From: Bacillus niameyensis
GTDB taxonomy: Bacteria > Bacillota > Bacilli > Bacillales > Bacillaceae_C
Assembly (NCBI RefSeq): GCF_001375535.1
Contig: NZ_LN831197.1
Span: 1,074,034-1,138,033 of the forward strand
Reading direction: 5' to 3'
DNA length: 64,000 nt
The notes beneath the pieces are model-generated. The model was not told where the DNA came from, ran no database searches, and saw nothing but the letters and a program-made list of their open reading frames with translations. This document shows, in pieces, positions 40,800 through 50,177 of the stretch. The position numbers and the translations under genes are program-made. The first letter of the stretch is position 1. Each line of letters opens with the position of its first letter.

Positions 40800-41384
40800 T
40801 TGCAACTAGAAAACACATATATGAATTCCGATTATTGGGAAGAACGAGCAAATAAGGTTCTCTCTCATTTTTCCTATAATAACCCTGATGAAATTGATTT
40901 GTATGATATATGTTGGAAATACGGTATTAGAGTGAAGCCACTGGAAAGTGAGTTTGTTGACCAAGTGGAATATGAGTCTATCAATCATTTGAAAGCGTTC
41001 TCCATTCCAAGTACAAAAAACAGACGCGGGACAATTTACTTGAAACCTGGCTTAGAAGCTGTGGAAAAGAAACTTATTCTTGCAGAAGAGTTTTGTCACA
41101 TCTATAGCCATTACCAATCGCAATTAAGCTCAAGCCAATTTGAAATTGCGAAAGTTGAAAACCAAGCTAAGAGAATGGCCGCCTATCTGCTCATGCCAGC
41201 TCAATTTATGAGAAATGTATTTACTTTTGCGTATGATCAAGCGGTGTTAATAAGTGATATTGCGGATTATTTTGTAGTATCTGAGTCGTTTGCACAGTAT
41301 AGATTGGAATTAATTTTCAATCGTCGCGTCGATGCGTTAATGGCGTTTAAAGGGAAATTGGGAAGTGTGGAGTGGTATGTCTAA
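40800..41384 (+). CDS. ImmA/IrrE-type metallopeptidase-like protein
   Basis: 194 residues: SYNNPDEIDLYDICWKYGIRV, GTIYLKPGLEAVEKKLILAEEFCHIYSH, FEIAKVENQAKRMAAYLLMP. The family's HExxH appears as EEFCH; this EExxH form is common in phage members and may still bind zinc. Partners cleave phage repressors at induction; here the likely target is the adjacent CI-like protein. TTG start with GGAAGTGAT upstream. Confidence 0.85.
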   Translation: MQLENTYMNSDYWEERANKVLSHFSYNNPDEIDLYDICWKYGIRVKPLESEFVDQVEYESINHLKAFSIPSTKNRRGTIYLKPGLEAVEKKLILAEEFCHIYSHYQSQLSSSQFEIAKVENQAKRMAAYLLMPAQFMRNVFTFAYDQAVLISDIADYFVVSESFAQYRLELIFNRRVDALMAFKGKLGSVEWYV

Positions 41385-41413
41385 ATTTCAATTTTATAAA
41401 AAGGAGAATGTAA

Positions 41414-42613
41414 ATGCCTGATTTATTACGACTTTATAGAACATCTATTTTAAGGAATTTCGAAATAAAAAATATATTAAGTGATGTTTTACCAACCCAT
41501 ATTGAAGATTATATGAAAAAACTACGCGCATCGGAGGTAGTTGGGAATAGTTGGGATAAGATCGCAGCACTATTAAATCAATACATGGAAGAATTTCCTG
41601 ATATAGATGCTAACATCGATAACGATTTATTCGAAAAACTAATATTCGATGTTCAAGATCATATATACATATTTCCTATTGAAAGTGAAATTGATGCAGA
41701 AGAACTTATTAGTAGATTTGATGGTGAGCCTCAATTAAACAGACATCTTAATGCAGTTGTAGAACCAAAAGAGAAACTTATTTCTATTAGAATCGAAGGA
41801 AATAAAATTTTGCTCCTTTATAGGCAGGAGACTATAAAACTAGGTGCTAGCGAAGAAGAAACGAATTTTTATGTGCCATGTGTTATCGATTTTGATAATT
41901 CACTACTGCAAATAAGAATGAGGAGACATTATTTATCAAAAAGCACAACTAATTTAACCAGTGTTTTATCTCAAGTGAAAAATTTTATAAACTCGCTTGA
42001 TGGTGATATTGTTGTTAATGATTACAATGAGTCTACCGTATTGTCATTACTTTATAATATATTTAAAGAAGAATCTGAAAGGGCAGAAAATGTAATTAAG
42101 GAACATATGAAGGATAAACTAACTGAGGAAGTAGTAAATCAAAAAATATCACTCTTTTTGCAAGATGAATTAAAAATGTCAGAACCTGAACTATATGCTG
42201 ATAGGGTAAAGTCAGCTTTTTATCAAGACTTGTCACTTCACTTAGACCCTACAGAGTTTTATAATGGGTTTATATTTGCTTTTACCTTTTTAGATAAAAA
42301 CTTTATCAAATCTTCAACGAGGAATCCAAAAAAAGACCCTATTTACAATTCCAAAGTTTATTGGAATTTAAAGGATTTGATTCATGAATATAAGGAAGTT
42401 AGTGAACTTGCTTGTTATTGGAAGTTTGATGAAGGAAATTTTAAAATTCCAGCAGGAAAAGACTTTGAGTTTGTAGAAATATTTTTAAGAGAAAAGTATG
42501 GATCTATCGAAATTCATTATTACAATAGTCCATCTGAAAAAAGGAGGTTAAAAGAAGATTATGTTCATTCAAGAATTAGCAAATATTTATTCCAAGATAC
42601 CTTATCTGAATGA
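41414..42613 (+). CDS. Unrecognised protein, first gene of a three-gene lysogeny cassette
   Basis: 399 residues, soluble, rich in acidic and aromatic residues; AAAAAGGAG precedes ATG 41414. Visible segments include RISKYLFQDT at the end and a beta-rich middle (EKLISIRIEGNKILLLYRQE, NFYVPCVIDFDNSLLQIRMR), then a helical part (EEVVNQKISLFLQDELK). No known catalytic motif was found. Followed by a Cys-pair protein and a two-helix membrane protein, and placed 30 bases after ImmA, the usual site of phage-borne defence or exclusion genes. Function is unknown. Confidence 0.75.
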   Translation: MPDLLRLYRTSILRNFEIKNILSDVLPTHIEDYMKKLRASEVVGNSWDKIAALLNQYMEEFPDIDANIDNDLFEKLIFDVQDHIYIFPIESEIDAEELISRFDGEPQLNRHLNAVVEPKEKLISIRIEGNKILLLYRQETIKLGASEEETNFYVPCVIDFDNSLLQIRMRRHYLSKSTTNLTSVLSQVKNFINSLDGDIVVNDYNESTVLSLLYNIFKEESERAENVIKEHMKDKLTEEVVNQKISLFLQDELKMSEPELYADRVKSAFYQDLSLHLDPTEFYNGFIFAFTFLDKNFIKSSTRNPKKDPIYNSKVYWNLKDLIHEYKEVSELACYWKFDEGNFKIPAGKDFEFVEIFLREKYGSIEIHYYNSPSEKRRLKEDYVHSRISKYLFQDTLSE

Positions 42614-43151
42614 AATAATTCCCTTTTATGAAATTTCTCCACAAATTGAATTATTTCTTAATCAAGAAATAAGACTAGGAGCCAATAATTTAAATCCGTA
42701 TCGTTTTTCTTATAAGTTTGCACATGATCCAAAAGATGTAATTAATCTTTTTATTGCATTCTCCGCGTCAGATGGTCCCTTAAAGAGGATGTATAGGTAT
42801 GAATGCAGTGAATGCGAAGAAACCAATATATTATCTGATGAGGAAATTAAAAATTTCAAATGTTATAATTGTTATTTTGATGGTGATATGGAAAAGAAAG
42901 AGTTTTTAGATAATGTAAAAGTTATTTTTGAAATCAAACAGCCTTATTTAAAAGAAGTGAAGAATCGTTTAAAAGATCAAGCCTCCTCTGATATCAAGTC
43001 TTCACAATCGGGGGAGGCAAAATTAGGTTCCCCTACTCTAAAGGAGATATTTGAGATGAATAGGCTTGCAAAACAACCGTTAGATAACGAGTTAGAAAGA
43101 TTGGAAGAATATATTTTCCGCTCCTTGTCTAGAGGGCTAAGTTCCATATGA
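42561..43151 (+). CDS. Unrecognised protein with zinc-ribbon-like Cys pairs
   Basis: 196 residues. YECSECEETN and FKCYNCYF, separated by 17 residues, form a zinc-ribbon pattern at about 86-112. The N-terminus (NPYRFSYKFAHDPKDVINLFIAF) and the Glu-rich C-terminus are not recognised. Overlaps the first gene by 53 bases; AAAGGAGG lies 13 bases before the ATG. Confidence 0.72.
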   Translation: MFIQELANIYSKIPYLNEIIPFYEISPQIELFLNQEIRLGANNLNPYRFSYKFAHDPKDVINLFIAFSASDGPLKRMYRYECSECEETNILSDEEIKNFKCYNCYFDGDMEKKEFLDNVKVIFEIKQPYLKEVKNRLKDQASSDIKSSQSGEAKLGSPTLKEIFEMNRLAKQPLDNELERLEEYIFRSLSRGLSSI

Positions 43152-43756
43152 AAAAACTTCTTACAAACGCTGTATTTACAATTGCAATTATTCTTTTTTT
43201 TATTTCTTTAACGATCAGTTTTGTACTTATCCAAATTATAATCAATAAAAACTTAATTATTGATCAAGATAACATTAATATAGTGGACATTCTCATTAAG
43301 TCCTCTTTCGCGCTCATTGGTAGTACTTTATCAGGTTTTGTTGCTTTCTTAATTTTCTTTCTAGGCGACAGAAAAAACCAGAAAGAAATTAAAGAGCATG
43401 AAGAAAAACTGCTTTCTATAATCAAAGATGAGTCAAAAAATAACTTGAGGATTTATTCAGAGATTGCAGAAATATTTAAATCGACCCCTGTCGAAAAAAT
43501 TGCGGAAATTTTACATAAAGATCCAAGCCGCATTAAAGAAATGTTGTTCATCTACTTTATTAAAATAGATTTTTCTATTCTGGATTCCGCATTAAAAGAA
43601 ATCCCTGAAAAGGATTACTTAGAAAATATTGCAAACTGGAGAAGACAAAAATCAATACATAATTACCTTGAATTATTACTAACTAAAGTAGAAGATAAAG
43701 AAAATACAATAATATTGTTGATGCAAATAGAGAATGGAATAAATCAATTAAAATAA
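43148..43756 (+). CDS. Two-helix membrane protein, third gene of cassette
   Basis: 202 residues. Two membrane helices (FTIAIILFFISLTISFVLIQ at about 11-30 and SSFALIGSTLSGFVAFLIFF at about 52-71), then a cytoplasmic helical domain of 130 residues (EHEEKLLSIIKDESKNNLRI...). ATG overlaps the upstream stop by four bases, so the cassette is coupled. A membrane-anchored helical protein is common among exclusion or abortive-infection effectors, but no homology is claimed. Confidence 0.75.
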   Translation: MKKLLTNAVFTIAIILFFISLTISFVLIQIIINKNLIIDQDNINIVDILIKSSFALIGSTLSGFVAFLIFFLGDRKNQKEIKEHEEKLLSIIKDESKNNLRIYSEIAEIFKSTPVEKIAEILHKDPSRIKEMLFIYFIKIDFSILDSALKEIPEKDYLENIANWRRQKSIHNYLELLLTKVEDKENTIILLMQIENGINQLK

Positions 43757-43778
43757 AAAATGTTATACTTTTGATTAT

Positions 43779-43800
43779 AAAGTCCTTATTGAAGGACTTT
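43779..43800 (+). terminator. Terminator after the three-gene cassette
   Basis: Arms AAAGTCCTT / AAGGACTTT, four-base loop, followed by TTAATTTTAT. Confidence 0.85.
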
Positions 43801-43838
43801 TAATTTTATCATTAATTCATAAAAAAAAGGTGATTTGT

Positions 43839-45380
43839 TTGAGAAATATCTTTATCTATCTTCGCAAAAGTCGTAAAGATATTGAAGAAGAAAAAAAAGC
43901 AGCTGAAATTGGAGATATGTACGATACTCTGGAGCGACATAGAAGACAGTTGTTAGATCTCGCCAAAAGAAATAATTTTACCATTCTTGATATTTTAAAC
44001 GAAGATGTAGTATCCGGTGAGTATATCAGCGAACGACCAGTTATGCAAAGATTACTACGAGAAGTTGAGTCTAGGCGTGTTAATGCCGTCCTAGTAATGG
44101 ATCTTGACCGACTTGGCAGGGGTGATATGTCTGACCAAGGTGCCATTGATCGTACATTCCGATTGTCTGGTACAAAAATAATTACCCCTAGTGAAGTCTA
44201 CGATCCTGAATCAGAGTCTTGGGAATTGGTATTTGGTATAAAATCATTATTCGCTCGAGAAGAGCTAAAAACGACAAATAAACGCTTAATGCGTGGTCGT
44301 AGGCAAAGTGCCACTGAAGGTCGGCACATCGCTAACAGGCCCCCATTTGGTTACAAAAGAGACAAACATTTAAAATTATATCCCGATCCTGATACAGCTT
44401 GGATAGTTAAAAAGATTTTCGAATTGACTTTGAACGGTTGGGGCAGAAAAAGAATTGCTATAGAATTGCAGAAACTTGGCATCAAGTCTCCAATGGGGAA
44501 AGACTCTTGGGGAACAGCTACCATACGTCAAATATTAACAAACGAAGTTTATATAGGGAAAATTGTTTGGGGAAAACAAAAAAATGTAAAAATAGATGGG
44601 AAGTACGTTCCTAAGAAATTGCCGCAGGAAAAGTGGGTTGTGAATGAAAATTCTCATGAAGCCATTATTTCGGAAGATCTTTTTGAAAACGTGCAGGATG
44701 TCATTAAACATCGGTATAATCCATCAGTCCCTCAGGATAATGAATTAAAAAATACTCTTGCGGGATTATTAAAATGTTCAATTTGCGGAATGACTATGAA
44801 ATACACTAAGCCTCCTAAGCGACCGAATGCCTATATACATTGTCAAAATGTTGCGTGTCAAGGAAAACAGAGGTCTGCTACCTTTCCTCTTGTTGAAGAA
44901 AGAATTCTTGAAGGGTTAGAGCAGATTGTTGATGATTTTAAACTTAATGAGGATATGTTCGAAAAAAAGAAAGAATCAAATTCCTTGATCTTCCTTAAAG
45001 AGAAAGCGATAAACAATAAAAAGCAGGAATTAAAAAATCTTACTACGCAAAAGGACAACCTACATGATTTATTGGAGCAAGGTATTTATACCGTGGAAAC
45101 GTTCCTAGATCGTCAAAAAAGTGTTGGTGAGCGAATTAGAAAACTTGAAAATGAGCTATCGCTTTTGGAGGAAGATCTCCAAAAAGAAATTGAACAAATT
45201 AAAAATTATACTGAATACGTACCTGCGATTAAGGCAGCTATCGAAGCATACAGAAAGACTGAAAATGCAACTAAAAAAAATCGCCTTCTCAAGTCCATTC
45301 TTGAAAAAGCGACTTTCTATCGTGACGAAACACATAAAAGACAAGATGAGTTTGTAATTCAATTATACCTTAAATACTGA
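43839..45380 (+). CDS. Large serine recombinase (phage integrase)
   Basis: 513 residues. N-terminal resolvase domain with the nucleophile Ser in YLRKSRKD and VLVMDLDRLGRG; recombinase domain (GRHIANRPPFGYKRD...GWGRKRIAIELQKLGI); zinc ribbon CSICGMTMKYT...CQNVACQ; a C-terminal coiled coil. It catalyses insertion at attB in ylaK; excision needs a directionality factor not identified here. TTG 43839, six bases after AAGGTG; GTG 43830 is an alternative. The gene ends 69 bases from attR. Confidence 0.95.
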   Translation: MRNIFIYLRKSRKDIEEEKKAAEIGDMYDTLERHRRQLLDLAKRNNFTILDILNEDVVSGEYISERPVMQRLLREVESRRVNAVLVMDLDRLGRGDMSDQGAIDRTFRLSGTKIITPSEVYDPESESWELVFGIKSLFAREELKTTNKRLMRGRRQSATEGRHIANRPPFGYKRDKHLKLYPDPDTAWIVKKIFELTLNGWGRKRIAIELQKLGIKSPMGKDSWGTATIRQILTNEVYIGKIVWGKQKNVKIDGKYVPKKLPQEKWVVNENSHEAIISEDLFENVQDVIKHRYNPSVPQDNELKNTLAGLLKCSICGMTMKYTKPPKRPNAYIHCQNVACQGKQRSATFPLVEERILEGLEQIVDDFKLNEDMFEKKKESNSLIFLKEKAINNKKQELKNLTTQKDNLHDLLEQGIYTVETFLDRQKSVGERIRKLENELSLLEEDLQKEIEQIKNYTEYVPAIKAAIEAYRKTENATKKNRLLKSILEKATFYRDETHKRQDEFVIQLYLKY

Positions 45381-45387
45381 ATAAAAA

Positions 45388-45413
45388 GAAAGCCCTGCGA
45401 CATGCGGGCTTTC
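45388..45413 (-). terminator. Phage terminator facing out of ylaK
   Basis: Arms GAAAGCCC-GC / GC-GGGCTTTC with one bulge; the T-run (TCTTTTTATT) is on the minus strand. It lies on the phage side of attR, inside the chimeric ylaK frame, before its stop at 45363. In the circular phage it would end late transcription coming through the left end. Confidence 0.8.
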
Positions 45414-45448
45414 AGCAATTGATCTATGTATACCAGATAAGTAGTTAG

Positions 45449-45455
45449 ATTCATC
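45449..45455. other. attR core of the prophage
   Basis: Core ATTCATC identical to attL 5312-5318. In the minus frame it reads GATGAAT, the codons for Asp-Glu of HPYLDE. It fixes the prophage length at about 40.1 kb. Confidence 0.87.
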
Positions 45456-46833
45456 AAGATAAGGGTGATCAATTTGCTCAGGATCCCCCATGAATATAAT
45501 TTTGCTACCTTCGCCTACCCTTGTCAAAATTGTTTTTGCTTCGTGTTTTGTTAAGTTTTGTGCTTCATCGATGATGATAAATTGATCTGGAATACTTCGG
45601 CCACGAATATACGTTAACGCCTCGACCTCGATCGTGCTCATCCCTGCCAAAATAGCATCGAGTTCTCCAGGCTTTTTTGTATTAAACAAGTACTCAAGAT
45701 TATCATATATTGGCTGCATCCACGGTCTTAGTTTCTCTTGTTTTTCTCCTGGTAAAAAGCCTATATCCTTGCCCACAGGAATAATCGGTCTTGCTACAAA
45801 CATTTTTTTATAATTCCGAAGGTCCTCCGTTTGCATTAGACCAGCAGCAAGTGTTAGAAGTGTTTTTCCTGTTCCAGCCTTACCAATTAGCGTAACAAGA
45901 GAAATGTCCCTTCTAAATAAAAGTTCGGCAGCCATTGTTTGTCTTGAGTTTCTTGGTTTGATACCCCAAATCGACTCTTTCTGGTTAGACAACTTTTTTA
46001 AGTTCATTCCCGATTCATCAACAATCCCTAAAGCCGATGTAGAACTACCAAGTTCATCTTTGACGATAAGAAATTGATTCGGATAGAACTTTTGGTTTGC
46101 ATTACTTGGCAAAGATATTATTCCTTGTTCATAAAACAGCCCAATTTTGCTAATGCTCATAGGCAGCTCTTGTACACCTGTATATATATGATCCAGCTCT
46201 ACAACACGATCACTCAGAAAATCTTCGGCTTCTAATCCCAAGGCATCTGCTTTTACTCTTAAAAGAGCATCTTTACTAACGAGAATAACAGGTCTTCCGT
46301 TACTTTTTGCTTCTTCTTCAAGAGCAATATTTTTTGCTACTGCTAAAATCCGATTATCGTTTGTTTTTTCTATAAATATTTCCTGTAATTGCTTAAAAGA
46401 ACGGTGATTTAATTCAATTCTTAAAGTGCCTCCATTATCAAGTACAATATTTTCATGGAGCTTTCCCTTTTCTCTGAAGCCATCAATCATTTTTGCAATT
46501 TGCCTTGCGTTTCTTCCAACTTCATTCATATACCTCTTCTTTGAGTCCACTTCTTCTAATACTACAGCTGGAATCACAATATCATTGTCTTCAAAAGAAA
46601 AGAGTGCATTTGGATCTTGTAGCAAGACATTAGTATCTAACACATAAATTTTGCCCAAAATTGATGCCTCCTGCTCCTTTTTTATAGCTTATGAGTCTCA
46701 ATAGCAGCTAGTGTTACCTAATATTGAATCAGAGTTCACTTTTAATGAAATATATGAATACCTGCATAAAGATAGAAGATAAATCAAAAAATAAGAACAA
46801 AGCTAAGATCAGTTTACTAAGGGAGGGCTTTAT

Positions 46834-47439
46834 ATGCGCATTTTTATAATGGCGATATTCATCATACTGTTGTCGGCTTGCAACAATCAAAATAATGTTA
46901 ATCCTAACATGAATGATTCTGATGTATTGCCACAAGGTGTTTCAGTTAAAAACAGTCATATCGACACAAACGACAAAAATGATTATTCAGATGAAGAAAG
47001 AGCTCAACATTTGGCCAATCTTGCCTCTGATATTCCAAATGTAAACGGGGCAACAGCAGTTGTTGTTGGAAATATGGCCGTAGTAGGGATCGATATTGAT
47101 GCAAACGTTGAAAGGTCACAGGTTGGAACAATAAAATATTCCGTATCCGAAAGTTTAAAACATGATCCTCACGGAGCTGGTGCAATTGTCGTTGCTGATC
47201 CAGATTTGAACGCAAGATTAAAAGAAGTTCAGGATGACATGCAGTCAGGTAAGCCCATTAGAGGAATTATGAATGAGCTAGCAGATATAGTTGGACGGAT
47301 TATTCCTGATTTACCGCCCCCTGAAGGAGGAGCTACTCCTGAAGATTCTGTGCAGGACTCAAAAGATCAAATGAATAATCAAAATGAACAAGATTTAAAT
47401 CAAAAACAAAAAGAACACTCCAATACTGATAAACAGTAA
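46834..47439 (+). CDS. ylaJ: YhcN/YlaJ-family sporulation lipoprotein
   Basis: 201 residues: signal peptide with lipobox LSAC, then a conserved core (NVNGATAVVVGNMAVVGIDI...VADPDLNARLKEV) typical of the YhcN/YlaJ family, ending in a Gln/Asn-rich tail. Spore coat or cortex-associated in B. subtilis; expression there is late-sporulation. GGGAGG precedes ATG 46834. Divergent from ylaK. Confidence 0.92.
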   Translation: MRIFIMAIFIILLSACNNQNNVNPNMNDSDVLPQGVSVKNSHIDTNDKNDYSDEERAQHLANLASDIPNVNGATAVVVGNMAVVGIDIDANVERSQVGTIKYSVSESLKHDPHGAGAIVVADPDLNARLKEVQDDMQSGKPIRGIMNELADIVGRIIPDLPPPEGGATPEDSVQDSKDQMNNQNEQDLNQKQKEHSNTDKQ

Positions 47440-47504
47440 AATCATGGTATACTTTTAGTTAAGGTGAAATAACTTTCCTATTTTATTTCACTAGGGGTGA
47501 TCGA

Positions 47505-47705
47505 ATGAAAGTTCAATGTGTGATTTGTGATCGACAGATGGTGCTTGAAGATGATTCGCCTGCCGCGAAGAAACTACGCAATCGGCCGATTCATACTTTC
47601 ATGTGTAGTGCATGTAGTGATCGTATAAAGGAAAAAACGGAGGCTAGACATTCAACGGGAAACTTTCGTTTATACCATCACCATGCAAAAGTCGACGATT
47701 TTTAA
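47505..47705 (+). CDS. ylaI: YlaI-family zinc-ribbon protein
   Basis: 66 residues: CVICDRQMVL near the start and FMCSACSDRIKEKTEAR give two CxxC pairs. Conserved in Bacillus between ylaJ and ylaH; function unknown. AGGGGTGA precedes the start. Confidence 0.9.
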   Translation: MKVQCVICDRQMVLEDDSPAAKKLRNRPIHTFMCSACSDRIKEKTEARHSTGNFRLYHHHAKVDDF

Positions 47706-47710
47706 AATCA

Positions 47711-47752
47711 AAATAAGACCCGTACCATTCTTTATTGGTACGGGTCTTATTT
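47711..47752. terminator. Bidirectional terminator ylaI/ylaH
   Basis: 17-base arms (AAATAAGACCCGTACCA / TGGTACGGGTCTTATTT) with an eight-base loop between convergent genes. Confidence 0.92.
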
Positions 47753-48113
47753 AAATCGTTCCAGACTTCCGTTCTTTGTTTAATCTAACCTTATAGATAA
47801 TTAAAATCAAAGCTGCAACCATTAGACTTTCTGTAATCGGCAAGAAAATTGCTAAGAAAGATAAAAATAAACATCCGACAATTAAAAACAAATAAATGAT
47901 TGCTGATTTTAATAATGGCAATTTTTTAGCAAAACCCAGTTTATAAACTAAAATAGCTAAAGCCGTAATGGTAATCCAGAGCAACCAATTGGAAACGGAA
48001 GCGTTATTCGTCATCGTATAATAAAACTTTAGTGTTGGAGAAAAATGGTCCAATGCATATTGATCTGTCTTTACTTGTGCTAATATGAATCCTATATTAA
48101 AAATGTTGCTCAC
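47751..48113 (-). CDS. ylaH: YlaH-like membrane protein
   Basis: 120 residues with three hydrophobic helices (NWLLWITITALAILVYKLGF, LKSAIIYLFLIVGCLFLSFL, ITESLMVAALILIIYKV). Position and size match YlaH of Bacillus; function unknown. Confidence 0.9.
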   Translation of the reverse strand: MSNIFNIGFILAQVKTDQYALDHFSPTLKFYYTMTNNASVSNWLLWITITALAILVYKLGFAKKLPLLKSAIIYLFLIVGCLFLSFLAIFLPITESLMVAALILIIYKVRLNKERKSGTI

Positions 48114-48149
48114 TATTCCCTCTCCCTTAAAATTCTATAAAGGGTTTAA

Positions 48150-48174
48150 AACCCGAAGTAATTACCTTCGGGTT
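48150..48174 (-). terminator. Terminator after typA
   Basis: Arms AACCCGAAG / CTTCGGGTT, seven-base loop, with a TTTTAAA tail on the minus strand. Confidence 0.82.
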
Positions 48175-48207
48175 CATCATAACATATTCATCATGTTAAG
48201 CATATTT

Positions 48208-50049
48208 TTACATCTCAGCAAATTTTTTCTTTTTCGCTAATTTTTCACGTTCGTTTTTATTCAATATTTGTTTTCGTAATCGAATAGAAGCAGGAGTGAC
48301 CTCGCAATACTCATCATCATCCAAATATTCTAATGCTTCTTCTAATGACATGATCCTCGGCTTTTTAATGACAGAGGTTTGGTCTTTATTGGCAGATCTA
48401 ACGTTTGTCGCATGCTTTGTTTTTGTTATATTTACAGTAATATCATTTTCTCTAGTATGCTCACCAACAATCATACCTTCATAAATCTCTGTACCTGGTT
48501 CGACAAAAATGGTTCCACGATCTTCTACTTGCATGATCCCATAAGTCGAAGCTTTTCCTGTTTCCATCGAAACTAGTACACCTTGTCTTCTTCCGCCAAC
48601 TCTTCCTTTTTCCATTGGCTTATAGCTATCAAAAGTATGGTTTAATATCCCGTAACCTCTTGTTAATGTCATGAATTCAGTCGTATAACCAATTAGGCCA
48701 CGAGCAGGAACATTGAATATCATGCGAACTTGTCCATTACCATTGTTCACCATGTCCAACATTTCCCCTTTTCTAGAACCAAGGGACTCGATAACACCAC
48801 CTGCAGATTCTTCTGGAATATCAATTTGAACACGTTCAATTGGCTCAGACTTTACTCCATCAATATCTTTAATGATTACTTGCGGTTTAGACACTTGAAG
48901 TTCATAACCTTCACGTCGCATATTTTCAATTAAAATCGATAAATGTAATTCCCCACGTCCAGAAACAATCCAAGCATCTGGTGAATCAGTATTATCTACA
49001 CGTAAGCTTACATCAGTTTCAAGTTGGCTTCTTAGACGCTCTTCAATTTTACGGGACGTAATATATTTTCCTTCTCGTCCTGCGAACGGACTATTATTAA
49101 CAAGGAAAGTCATTTGTAATGTTGGTTCGTCGATATGAAGTGGTGGTAATGGCTCCTGATGATCAACTGGGCAAACTGTATCGCCTACGTCAATATCTTC
49201 CATACCTGAAACAGCAATTAAGTCACCTGCATAAGCTTCTTCAATTTCTACTTTTTTCAAGCCGAAGAAACCAAAGATTTTAGTTACTCGGAATTGTTTA
49301 ATCGAACCATCTCTTCTAAGGAGAGCAACATGTTGTCCAACATGCATCGTACCTCTGAAAATTCTACCGATACCAATTCTTCCTACATAATCATTATAAT
49401 CAAGTAATGACACTTGAAATTGTAATGGATCATCTTGATTATTAACAGGAGCAGGTATAGTCTTTAAAATTGTTTCGTACAAAACTTCCATATTTTCATC
49501 TTGTTTGGCAGGGTCAGGATCTTCACTTGCCGTTCCGTTGATGCCAGAAGCAAATATAACCGGAAATTCAAGTTGTTCATCATTTGCATCAAGTTCAATA
49601 AACAATTCAAGAACTTCGTCAACCACTTCCTCAGGTCTTGCAAAATCTCGGTCAATTTTATTTACAACAACAATAGGTGTTAAATTTTGCTCAAGCGCCT
49701 TTTTCAAAACAAATCGCGTTTGTGGCATACAGCCTTCAAAAGCATCAACAACGAGAAGTACACCGTCTACCATTTTCAAAATTCTTTCCACTTCTCCACC
49801 AAAATCGGCATGTCCAGGTGTGTCCAGAATATTGATTTTTGTATCTTTATATTGGATAGCTGTATTTTTAGCCAATATTGTGATTCCACGTTCTCTTTCG
49901 ATAGCATTGGAATCCATGGCTCGTTCTTCTACATGTTCGTTCGTTCGAAATGTTCCAGATTGTCTTAGCAGCTGATCGACCAATGTTGTTTTTCCATGGT
50001 CAACGTGAGCAATGATCGCGATATTTCTAATATCTTCTCTTAAGTTCAA
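48208..50049 (-). CDS. typA: Ribosome-associated GTPase TypA/BipA
   Basis: 613 residues. G-domain motifs IAHVDHGKTT (G1), RERGITI (switch I), DTPGHADF (G3), NKIDRD (G4); then domains II, III and V and the BipA C-terminal domain (GRRQGVLVSMETGKASTYGI). Binds ribosomes and helps 50S assembly, notably in cold. B. subtilis ylaG. Good AAGGAGGAAGC precedes the start. Confidence 0.97.
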   Translation of the reverse strand: MNLREDIRNIAIIAHVDHGKTTLVDQLLRQSGTFRTNEHVEERAMDSNAIERERGITILAKNTAIQYKDTKINILDTPGHADFGGEVERILKMVDGVLLVVDAFEGCMPQTRFVLKKALEQNLTPIVVVNKIDRDFARPEEVVDEVLELFIELDANDEQLEFPVIFASGINGTASEDPDPAKQDENMEVLYETILKTIPAPVNNQDDPLQFQVSLLDYNDYVGRIGIGRIFRGTMHVGQHVALLRRDGSIKQFRVTKIFGFFGLKKVEIEEAYAGDLIAVSGMEDIDVGDTVCPVDHQEPLPPLHIDEPTLQMTFLVNNSPFAGREGKYITSRKIEERLRSQLETDVSLRVDNTDSPDAWIVSGRGELHLSILIENMRREGYELQVSKPQVIIKDIDGVKSEPIERVQIDIPEESAGGVIESLGSRKGEMLDMVNNGNGQVRMIFNVPARGLIGYTTEFMTLTRGYGILNHTFDSYKPMEKGRVGGRRQGVLVSMETGKASTYGIMQVEDRGTIFVEPGTEIYEGMIVGEHTRENDITVNITKTKHATNVRSANKDQTSVIKKPRIMSLEEALEYLDDDEYCEVTPASIRLRKQILNKNEREKLAKKKKFAEM

Positions 50050-50177
50050 AAAAGCTTCCTCCTTACCTATTTAAAAAAGAAGGGTATTCTTTTTAATTAG
50101 GATTAACTGAACTATTGTATCACATACACTGGTGATTTTCTATTATTTTTTGTACAATAATATTTGGAGGGGATAAT

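Larger units (their letters stand above)
45363..46658 (-). pseudogene. ylaK: 5' part of ylaK (PhoH-family ATPase), C-terminus replaced by phage codons
   Basis: 431-residue frame: the first 403 residues are host YlaK. N-terminal PIN-like domain (YVLDTNVLLQDPNAL, DxN..L), then a PhoH ATPase with Walker A GKAGTGKT near 260, Walker B FIIIDEAQN near 365 and the GDPEQID sensor. The last 28 residues (SNYLSGIHRSIAESPHVAGL...) are phage-coded and replace 39 native ones. A phage terminator before the stop codon may leave the mRNA without a stop. Native function is a PIN-PhoH RNA-linked ATPase; the variant may be nonfunctional. Confidence 0.92.

Noticed and set aside
5316..45430. A 9-bp match ATCTATGTA near both prophage ends (5316-5324 and 45422-45430) as an alternative att core
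   Set aside because: Crossing over there does not rebuild the ylaK frame, while ATTCATC does, giving exactly 442 codons.
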